From positions 1-5,390 of the forward strand of contig CADCPU010000169.1 in NCBI GenBank assembly GCA_902803365.1: 5,390 nt of DNA. The letters run 5' to 3'. Under the pieces are notes generated by a model. It worked only from the letters and a program-made list of their open reading frames with translations. It made no database searches and was not told the DNA's origin. The stretch comes from Oscillospiraceae bacterium (GTDB lineage Bacteria; Bacillota_A; Clostridia; Saccharofermentanales; Saccharofermentanaceae). Positions 1 to 5,390 of this stretch are shown here, piece by piece (position 1 is the stretch's first letter; each line of letters opens with the position of its first letter). The translations under genes were made by a program, and so were the position numbers.

Positions 1-688
1 CATAAATATCACCATAAAAGAAGGTGAGATGCTCGGTATCGTCGGACGATCCGGCGCGGGCAAGTCGACACTCGTTAACCTGATCTCCAGGCTCTACGAC
101 GTAAACGAAGGAACGATCAGGATCGACGGGACCGATGTAAAGGATCTGGCGCTCAAAGATCTCCGCCGTAATGTCGCGATGGTCTCGCAGGACACATATA
201 TCTTTATGGGTTCGGTCGCAAAGAACATCGCATACGGCAATGAGAACGCGACACGTGCAGACATAATCCGCGCGGCAAAGCTCGCGAGCGCGCACGAGTT
301 CATAAGTAAGCTCCCGGACGGCTACGACACGATAATCGGAGCATCCGGCAAGGATCTCTCGGGCGGTGAGAAGCAGCGTATCTCGATCGCTCGTGCGATC
401 CTCGCGGACCCTAAGATCCTGATCCTCGACGAGGCTACGGCTTCGGTCGACACGGAGACCGAGAAAGCGATCCAGCATTCTCTCAAGTATCTCGTTCAGG
501 GAAGGACCACGCTCTCGATCGCGCACAGGCTCTCCACACTCCGCGATGCCGACAGGCTCATCGTTATCGACGGCGGACGCATAGTCGAAGAAGGAACTGA
601 AGAAGAACTGAATGCCATGGAGAACGGTATATATCACAATCTCTTGGAACTTCAGAATAAGTCCATGGCACTCAATATGGATTTTTAA
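1..688 (+). CDS. ABC exporter, C-terminal ATPase domain (5' partial)
   Basis: This is the C-terminal nucleotide-binding domain of an ABC half-exporter, which would hydrolyse ATP on the cytoplasmic face to drive transport by a membrane domain lying left of the window. The reading frame is open from base 2 with family-like sequence (INITIKEGE) before the first ATG at 29, so that ATG is internal and not the start. Counting from the Met at 29: Walker A GRSGAGKST at 6-14, Q-loop Gln54, signature LSGGEKQR at 110-117, Walker B ILILDE at 130-135 with catalytic Glu135, D-loop SVD at 139-141 and H-loop His166. All catalytic residues are present. The domain is closely related to the ATPase domain of the 720-residue transporter downstream (about 110 of 191 aligned residues identical by eye). 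The stop lies 12 bases before the DUF1854 gene, implying one operon. Heterodimer formation with the downstream transporter is inferred. The substrate is unknown. Confidence 0.95.
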   Translation, partial: INITIKEGEMLGIVGRSGAGKSTLVNLISRLYDVNEGTIRIDGTDVKDLALKDLRRNVAMVSQDTYIFMGSVAKNIAYGNENATRADIIRAAKLASAHEFISKLPDGYDTIIGASGKDLSGGEKQRISIARAILADPKILILDEATASVDTETEKAIQHSLKYLVQGRTTLSIAHRLSTLRDADRLIVIDGGRIVEEGTEEELNAMENGIYHNLLELQNKSMALNMDF

Positions 689-700
689 GGGGAGGGAATT

Positions 701-1237
701 ATGTCAGACAATGCAACTATAAACATGTATGAGAAAAGGGCGGAGGAAATGACCGCCACACATATGATCGGGGCTGATGCCGTTTTCGAGCAGACCGAGG
801 GAGGCTTCTTAAGCCTCACCTACAACGGAAAGCACTACGACAGGGTCAAAGCCGTAAGGCTCTTCCCGTTCTCCGATGCCGATAAGTACATCTCGATCAG
901 GGAGCACGACGGCAGCAGGGAGATCGGCATTATCGAAGACTTATGCGCGATGAACGATAAGACTCGAAAGCTCGTCGAACATCAGCTTGGCTTGAGCTAC
1001 TTTACTCCGGTCATAAGCAAGATCTTTAAGATCAAGGACAAGTACGGCTATGCCTATTTCCACGTCATGACTGACAAGGGAGAGTGCAAGTTCGCGATCA
1101 ACATGGGCTCCAATGCCGTAACGAAGCTGTCCGACACGAGGCTCATCATCATGGACGTTGATGAGAACCGTTTTGAGATCAGGGATTCGGACAAGCTGAC
1201 CCAGAAGGAAAGGAGGATGCTCGATTTGTTCCTGTAA
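701..1237 (+). CDS. DUF1854 family protein
   Basis: This 178-residue soluble protein has no signal peptide or membrane segment and matches my recollection of the DUF1854 family. Landmarks are RLFPFS at 53-58, YISIR at 63-67, EIGIIEDL at 74-81, YFTP at 100-103, TDKGE around 124-128, and the C-terminal IIMDVDENRFEI block at 149-160. The domain is uncharacterised. Pfam notes that it also occurs fused to ABC transporters and suggests ligand binding, and in some bacteria it is encoded with an ABC transporter beside cyanophycin genes (established knowledge, from memory). Start choice is firm: a strong GGGGAGGG ribosome-binding site at 689-696 sits just before the ATG. It lies between two ABC exporter genes with gaps of 12 and 16 bases, so an accessory or regulatory role in that transporter is the best inference. 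The first 20-25 residues look poorly conserved and may be flexible. Confidence 0.88.
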   Translation: MSDNATINMYEKRAEEMTATHMIGADAVFEQTEGGFLSLTYNGKHYDRVKAVRLFPFSDADKYISIREHDGSREIGIIEDLCAMNDKTRKLVEHQLGLSYFTPVISKIFKIKDKYGYAYFHVMTDKGECKFAINMGSNAVTKLSDTRLIIMDVDENRFEIRDSDKLTQKERRMLDLFL

Positions 1238-1253
1238 ATCGGGAAGTTAAGAT

Positions 1254-3416
1254 ATGATCCTAAGATATGAACTTCCTTCGCAGGTCTCAGATAAGATCGT
1301 TCTTGCTCAAAGCGAGAGGATCTACTACGCCGTACCGATCGATATCGGTGACGACGGCAATTGGACAAGTGACGCTTATCTCGTCGTCACGACCAAGAAG
1401 GTCTGCGTAATAAAAGGAGAAAGATTTGAAAGCTACGAGATAAAGGATCTCACCAAGGCTACGGCCGAAGCGGGAGTCGGAAGCGGTATCTTAACGGTAA
1501 CGCACAACGGTGTCGACAGGATCCTCGCGCACTATTCCTCCAAGCACTTAAGCCGCTATGCTTATGTCGCTCGAGGAATAAACATCCTCATCACCGGAAG
1601 GTTCGAGGAAGTTGAGAGTAACGAATACGAGAAGATCTGTCCGAAGTGCGGACACGTCATCCCTGGCACCAAGACCTGCCCGAAGTGCTCAGGCCAGGGA
1701 AGCTTCTTCGGTGTGTTCGTAAAGCTCGTAAAGTCCTACAAGAAAGACTTCTTCGGAGTCTTTATGCTGATGGTAATGGTAGCTGTCGTAACGCTCCTTA
1801 ATCCGGCGGTACAAAAGCACCTCATCAACGACGTCCTCAAAAAGGGCGGCGACCTCAAGACGGCATTTATGTTCCTGGGACTCATGTTCGTCTTCAGTGT
1901 CAGCATAGTAATAATCAACGTCTTAAAGAGCAACTCTTCGGCCCGCCTCGGTGCCAAGATCGCTTCCGACTTAAGGATGCAGCTGTTCGAGAAATACCAG
2001 AAGCTCCCTCTGCGCTTCATAAACGAGAGGCGCCCGGGCGAGCTCCTGAACAGGATCACTGAAGATACGAAGTTCATAAGCCGCTTCATGGCCGACGTAT
2101 TCTGTAACCTTTTTGCGATCCTCTTTATCTTCATCTGGGACGTCATCTTCATGCTCGTCCTGAACGTGAAGCTCGCGCTCATGACGCTCGTTCTCGTTCC
2201 GATCGTATCCGTCCTGATGTTCGGTTTCCAGAAGACCATCGGCAGGATCTACCATCTTCAGTTCAAGAAGAACGACGATCTCGCGAGCGACCTCCAGGAT
2301 GTCCTCTCCGGCATGCGCGTGGTCAAGAGCTACGGCAAGGAAGAGAACGAATCGGAGCGCTTCAAGGGCTTATCCGACGGCTTTGCTCTCATCCAGCAGC
2401 GTAACGACCGCTACTGGGCCATGACAGACTTCGTAATAAGCTCGATCATGGGCCTCGGCCTTGTCATCGTTGTCTACTTCGGAGGCCGCGACGTATTCGG
2501 CGCCAAGATGTCCGCAGGTGAGCTCTACCAGTTCATCGCATACACGCTCCTGCTCTTCCAGTATGTCGGCTGGCTCGACAGACTGCCGCGTGAATTCTCG
2601 CGTCTCACGAGCTGCCTCGAGCGTATCTACGACGTGCTCGCTCAGGACGTCAAAGAAGAAGATCCGGCTACGATCAAGGACGTCGACATCAAGGGCGAGA
2701 TCACCTTCGATCACGCGACGTTCGGATACAAGTCCTATCAGCCTGTTCTGTCCGACATCAATGCGGTAATAAAGCCGGGTGAGATGATCGGTATCGTAGG
2801 CGCATCGGGAACCGGTAAGTCAACTCTCATCAACCTCCTCATGAGGCTCTATGAGACAGACGACGGCAGCATCCTGGTCGACGGCACGGATATGAAGGAC
2901 ATAAGCAGGAATTCGTATCACTCGCAGCTCGGCGTTGTGCTGCAGGAGACTTTCCTCTTCTCGGGTACGATAATCGACAACATCAGATTCTCCAAGCCTG
3001 ATGCTTCCGTAGGAGATATCATCCATGCGGCCAAGCTTGCCAATGCGCACGATTTTATAACCCGCCTGCCTGACGGCTATAACACATACGTAGGCGAAAA
3101 GGGTTATACCTTATCGGGTGGTGAGCGCCAGAGGATAGCGATCGCACGTGCGATCCTAACGGATCCGAAGATCCTGATCCTCGATGAGGCGACCGCGAGC
3201 CTTGATACCGAGAGCGAGTTCATGATCCAGACGGCGCTCGACCGTCTGACGCGCGGCAAGACGACCTTCGCGATCGCGCACCGTCTGTCGACTCTCAAGA
3301 ATGCAGACAGGATCATGGTCATCGACGGCCACAGCATCGCCGAGATCGGAACACATGCAGAACTGTTGAATAATAAAGGTATCTACTACAATCTGTTTAC
3401 AGCGCAGACGCGATGA
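1254..3416 (+). CDS. ABC exporter with N-terminal PH-like domain and zinc ribbon
   Basis: This 720-residue protein is a type I-fold ABC half-exporter (membrane plus ATPase in one chain) with an extra N-terminal module of about 150 residues. Residues 1-120 are soluble and beta-rich, with a YLVVTTKKVCVI strand pair (42-53) typical of bacterial PH-like domains. Cys129, Cys132, Cys142 and Cys145 form a CxxC-x9-CxxC zinc ribbon. Six membrane segments lie near 165-185, 203-223, 281-304, 305-325, 392-412 and 423-443. The ATPase part has A-loop Tyr492, Walker A GASGTGKST 516-524, Q-loop Gln564, signature LSGGERQR 620-627, Walker B with Asp644 and Glu645, and H-loop His676, so it should be active. The ATG at 1254 follows a weak GGGAAG site seven bases away; translational coupling to the DUF1854 gene 16 bases upstream is plausible. 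Typical exporters are about 580 residues, so the extension explains the length. Substrate is unknown; pairing with the upstream ABC subunit is inferred. Confidence 0.93.
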   Translation: MILRYELPSQVSDKIVLAQSERIYYAVPIDIGDDGNWTSDAYLVVTTKKVCVIKGERFESYEIKDLTKATAEAGVGSGILTVTHNGVDRILAHYSSKHLSRYAYVARGINILITGRFEEVESNEYEKICPKCGHVIPGTKTCPKCSGQGSFFGVFVKLVKSYKKDFFGVFMLMVMVAVVTLLNPAVQKHLINDVLKKGGDLKTAFMFLGLMFVFSVSIVIINVLKSNSSARLGAKIASDLRMQLFEKYQKLPLRFINERRPGELLNRITEDTKFISRFMADVFCNLFAILFIFIWDVIFMLVLNVKLALMTLVLVPIVSVLMFGFQKTIGRIYHLQFKKNDDLASDLQDVLSGMRVVKSYGKEENESERFKGLSDGFALIQQRNDRYWAMTDFVISSIMGLGLVIVVYFGGRDVFGAKMSAGELYQFIAYTLLLFQYVGWLDRLPREFSRLTSCLERIYDVLAQDVKEEDPATIKDVDIKGEITFDHATFGYKSYQPVLSDINAVIKPGEMIGIVGASGTGKSTLINLLMRLYETDDGSILVDGTDMKDISRNSYHSQLGVVLQETFLFSGTIIDNIRFSKPDASVGDIIHAAKLANAHDFITRLPDGYNTYVGEKGYTLSGGERQRIAIARAILTDPKILILDEATASLDTESEFMIQTALDRLTRGKTTFAIAHRLSTLKNADRIMVIDGHSIAEIGTHAELLNNKGIYYNLFTAQTR

Positions 3417-3423
3417 TCTTAAT

Positions 3424-3457
3424 GCCGCTTCCCTTTTTGTGCAGGGGGCGGCTTTTT
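3424..3457 (+). terminator. Rho-independent terminator of the transporter operon
   Basis: Eight bases after the transporter stop codon, 3424-3432 (GCCGCTTCC) pairs with 3444-3452 (GGGGGCGGC). This gives a nine-base-pair stem with two internal G-U pairs and an 11-base loop, followed directly by TTTTT at 3453-3457 and a second T run at 3462-3465. The position and the strong lower stem fit an intrinsic terminator that ends the ABC-DUF1854-ABC transcript. It also argues that the response regulator downstream is transcribed separately. Confidence 0.85.
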
Positions 3458-3482
3458 GCCGTTTTGTATTGAAATCGCGATC

Positions 3483-3738
3483 CTAAAGCCGAAGCTGAGG
3501 CCGCAAAGTCCGTGTCAGGACGAAGAGTTCTTGAGCTTGTAATATCTTCGAATACCTGATCGGAGTCACCTTTGCATCTTGCCTGAGTATTCTGATATTT
3601 GACATACATCGCAAAGACCATGACATTGTAGTCAAGCGAAAACGCTTCCTCAAGAAAACCTTTGAGGAAGTTGGTATGAGCGTATTCCTCCGGGTGTCCG
3701 ACAAGGACAGCGATGTTTTTTCGACCATTTTCCAACAT
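3483..3738 (-). pseudogene. Remnant of a LacI-like periplasmic-binding-fold sensor, N-terminal fragment
   Basis: The minus strand from the ATG at 3738 reads about 64 residues that resemble the first strand-helix-strand unit of LacI/periplasmic-binding sensor domains, which in Clostridia are often joined to GGDEF domains. Visible landmarks are KNIAVLVGHPEEY (8-20), FLKGFLEEAF (24-33), and DYNVMVFAMYVKYQ (36-49). After VFE (62-64) the resemblance is lost in this frame. The next frame then carries ILQAQELFVLTRTLR, close to the VVLPDTLR-like strand I would expect next, and ends in a TAG at 3483-3485. Read without a shift, the original frame runs on to 3397, through the operon terminator and into the transporter's 3' end, which is not credible for a gene. 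No ribosome-binding site precedes 3738, and an in-frame TAA lies at 3748-3750. I read it as a frameshifted, truncated relic. Family assignment is from memory, so it could also be chance similarity or a short orphan ORF. Confidence 0.5.
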
Positions 3739-3776
3739 GCTGATATATTATAATCTGACGCGATAATTCGCAAGAT

Positions 3777-3810
3777 GCTTTGATTTTTGTTAAAGCGGTG
3801 TTTTCAAAGC
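3777..3810. repeat. Inverted repeat GCTTTGA / TCAAAGC
   Basis: Seven-base perfect arms at 3777-3783 and 3804-3810 are separated by 20 bases. A competing shorter pairing uses AAAGC at 3792-3796 with GCTTT at 3777-3781. There is no adjacent T run on the plus strand that would make this a convincing terminator. The sequence lies between the sensor remnant and the response regulator promoter, so an operator role is possible, but arms this short can arise by chance. Confidence 0.3.
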
Positions 3811-3843
3811 CGTAACAATTTGACACATGATCCGAAATGTCAC

Positions 3844-3863
3844 TTTTTCGATTGCCCGAAAAA
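3844..3863. promoter_or_regulatory. Palindrome TTTTTCG-N6-CGAAAAA, candidate operator
   Basis: Perfect seven-base arms at 3844-3850 and 3857-3863 flank the six-base centre ATTGCC. The element occupies the -35/spacer region directly upstream of the candidate extended -10 box of the response regulator gene, where a bound repressor or activator would control initiation. A shorter TGACA (3821-3825) and TGTCA (3838-3842) pair with starts 17 bases apart lies just upstream. The symmetry is seen directly; binding by a regulator, including the response regulator itself, is inference. The stem is too AT-rich to be a strong terminator. Confidence 0.4.
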
Positions 3864-3874
3864 AATGCTACAAT
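3846..3874 (+). promoter_or_regulatory. Candidate sigma-A promoter of the response regulator gene
   Basis: A TGCTACAAT sequence at 3866-3874 gives an extended -10 motif (TG, one base, then TACAAT, five of six consensus bases). The best -35 at 17-base spacing is TTTCGA at 3846-3851, a weak three-of-six match, which is acceptable for an extended -10 promoter. Transcription would begin near 3881, giving a leader of about 25 bases that contains the GAGGG ribosome-binding site at 3897-3901. A perfect TTGACA at 3820-3825 has no suitable -10 at normal spacing and was not used. Confidence 0.5.
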
Positions 3875-3905
3875 GAAAAAGATTCAGGTAATGAGCGAGG
3901 GTAAT

Positions 3906-5390
3906 ATGCTTAAGGTCTTTTTGGTCGAGGACGAGTATGTCGTCCGTGAAGGAATAAAGAACAATATTGATTGGGCGGCGCACGGCTTTGACTTCTGCGG
4001 TGAAGCCGGTGACGGTGAGCTCGCTTATTCGATGATCCAGAAGGAGAAGCCTGACATCGTCATCACGGATATCAAGATGCCGTTTATGGACGGGCTTACA
4101 TTGAGCCGCATGATCAAGGCGGAGTTTCCGTGGATCGAGATAATACTCCTCACGGGTTATGAGGATTTCCAGTTTGCAAGAGACGCGATCGAGATCGGCG
4201 TGTCGAGATATCTGTCCAAGCCTATAAGCGGCGAGAACCTTATCAAGGAATTGGTGGCTCTCTCGGAGCGCATCATGGAGAAGAAGGAAGAGCGCGCCGC
4301 GGCCGAGCGATATGAGAAGGATATGCGCGAGAGGACCGAGCTTGATAAGCGTGACTTTTTCTATCGCCTCGTGAAGGGTGAGAAGAATGCTTTTGAACTT
4401 ATCGAGGAGGCCAAGAAGCTCAATATCGATCTGTCGGCCTTAAGATATAATGTCGTGCTGTTGAAGATCTGGTCCATTAAGCATGATATAGGCGAGTTTT
4501 CGAGAAGCGTCGTAAAAGTTGAAGATGCGATCAGGAAGATAGCCGATGAGAACGGTGCGATATTCTTTGACTTCAAGGTTGAGGGAACCGCGTTCCTGTT
4601 CAGGGCGGATGATGACGAGTCGATGAGAAGACAGATCGATACCGCGACTGAGAAGATGAAGGAACTCTTTGTGAACTATCCGCACATTAGATACTTTGGA
4701 GGCATAGGCCAGACCGTCAACAGGATAACCGAGATAAGGACGTCTTTTGATTGGGCGGGCAGAGCGTTCGCGCACCTGTATCTGACATCGGACAACGGGT
4801 TCCTCGTAGGTTCCGAGGAAAAGCTCAAGCCGGGCAACGAAGTCGACATCCTCGCGGAGATCGATCCGAAGCACATAGACAGGAAACTCATCAAGAAGTT
4901 CCTGAGGGCGGGCGAGCAGCCTGAGATCTCATTCTTCCTGGAGGAGTTCTTAAACGGAATCGGACATGATGCGATCAAGTCGTCGATGCTCAGGCAGTAC
5001 ATCACGATGGATATGTATTTCTGCGTGGCTGATTTTGCAGAGAATGAACTCGGCCTTACCAAAAAAGAGCTCGAAGAGCAGGTCGAATTCCCGAGTAATG
5101 ACGTTCTCGCGGACGAGAAAAAGACATACGACTATCTCTATGAGCTCATCGATCTTACGCTGTCCCTGAGGCAGAACCATGCGATGGGCCGCTATCACGA
5201 TGTTATAAACGAAGTCGTCACATACATAACCGAGCACTATTCGGATGATGAGCTCTCGCTCAATACGCTCGCGGCGCAGGTCAATTTCTCGCCGAATCAC
5301 CTTAGTGCGATATTTAAGCAGGAGACGGGCCAGCCGTTCATCAAGTATCTTACCGATTACAGGATGAATACTGCCAAGGAGCTCCTGAGC
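3906..5390 (+). CDS. YesN-type response regulator, receiver plus AraC output (3' partial)
   Basis: This is a cytoplasmic two-component response regulator, with 495 codons visible and open to the right edge. The receiver domain spans about 1-120: acidic pair Glu8/Asp9, phosphoacceptor Asp55 in VITDIKMP, Thr83 and Lys105 in SKP. A charged helical linker (about 115-150) leads to a long middle region of the kind seen in YesN-like regulators. From about residue 434 an AraC/XylS DNA-binding domain begins, with its first helix-turn-helix near 452-475 (LNTLAAQVNFSPNHLSAIFKQETG). The last 30-45 residues, with most of the second helix-turn-helix, are missing. The start at 3906 follows GAGGG at 3897-3901; in-frame ATGs at 3891 and 3873 are less likely, as the first has no good site and the second overlaps the -10 box. 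The family usually pairs with a YesM-type histidine kinase and controls sugar-uptake genes, neither visible here. Confidence 0.93.
   Translation, partial: MLKVFLVEDEYVVREGIKNNIDWAAHGFDFCGEAGDGELAYSMIQKEKPDIVITDIKMPFMDGLTLSRMIKAEFPWIEIILLTGYEDFQFARDAIEIGVSRYLSKPISGENLIKELVALSERIMEKKEERAAAERYEKDMRERTELDKRDFFYRLVKGEKNAFELIEEAKKLNIDLSALRYNVVLLKIWSIKHDIGEFSRSVVKVEDAIRKIADENGAIFFDFKVEGTAFLFRADDDESMRRQIDTATEKMKELFVNYPHIRYFGGIGQTVNRITEIRTSFDWAGRAFAHLYLTSDNGFLVGSEEKLKPGNEVDILAEIDPKHIDRKLIKKFLRAGEQPEISFFLEEFLNGIGHDAIKSSMLRQYITMDMYFCVADFAENELGLTKKELEEQVEFPSNDVLADEKKTYDYLYELIDLTLSLRQNHAMGRYHDVINEVVTYITEHYSDDELSLNTLAAQVNFSPNHLSAIFKQETGQPFIKYLTDYRMNTAKELLS

Noticed and set aside
1736..2255. Long minus-strand open frames inside the 720-residue transporter gene
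   Set aside because: They lie opposite strongly conserved membrane-domain sequence, have low-complexity or charge-skewed translations, and show no start signals. They are antisense shadows.
413..3190. Near-identical DNA at 413-435 and 3169-3191 as a mobile or direct repeat
   Set aside because: Both encode the Walker B motif KILILDEA of paralogous ATPase domains, so conserved protein sequence and shared codon preference explain the match.
3820..3825. Perfect TTGACA as a -35 box
   Set aside because: No -10-like hexamer occurs 16-18 bases downstream (the sequence there is CTTTTTCG), and the TACAAT box is 43 bases away, far outside a usable spacing.
3873..3893. Earlier in-frame start codons for the response regulator (3873 and 3891)
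   Set aside because: The ATG at 3873 overlaps the candidate -10 box and the one at 3891 lacks a good ribosome-binding site. The protein starting at 3906 begins MLKVFLVEDE, as typical receiver domains do, behind GAGGG.
4361..5300. Several minus-strand open frames inside the response regulator gene
   Set aside because: They overlap a continuous plus-strand frame with clear domain content and have no recognisable family features of their own.

Overview
The window looks like chromosomal DNA from an anaerobic Bacillota lineage, most likely class Clostridia (inference). The pointers are a strong GGGGAGGG ribosome-binding site, a YesN-type response regulator with an AraC output domain, and the three-gene set of two ABC half-exporters plus a DUF1854 protein. 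Arg is often AGG and Ile often ATA, with moderately GC-rich coding sequence and more AT-rich intergenic sequence. No rRNA, tRNA, CRISPR array or transposase is visible, so a species cannot be named.

Region 1 (1-3457) is a compact plus-strand operon. It opens inside the ATPase domain of an ABC exporter whose 5' part lies outside the window. After a 12-base gap comes a 178-residue DUF1854 protein. After a further 16 bases comes a 720-residue ABC exporter with an unusual N-terminal extension: a probable PH-like beta domain and a CxxC-x9-CxxC zinc ribbon. A GC-rich hairpin followed by five T residues ends the operon. The two ATPase domains are clear paralogues, and both keep every catalytic motif. 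The likely picture is a two-subunit membrane exporter with DUF1854 as accessory or ligand-binding protein. The substrate is not evident. Related DUF1854/ABC sets occur beside cyanophycin genes in some bacteria, but no cyanophycin gene is visible here.

Region 2 (3458-3905) holds no intact gene. On the minus strand there is a probable decayed fragment of a gene encoding the N-terminus of a LacI-like periplasmic-binding-fold sensor, with an apparent frameshift and early stop. Next to it are several inverted repeats and a candidate plus-strand promoter with an extended -10 box.

Region 3 (3906-5390) is a response regulator with an N-terminal receiver domain, a long middle region and the beginning of a C-terminal AraC-type DNA-binding domain. 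It runs off the right edge. It is separated from the transporter operon by the terminator and has its own candidate promoter, so it is probably a separate transcription unit whose partner kinase and target genes lie outside the window.
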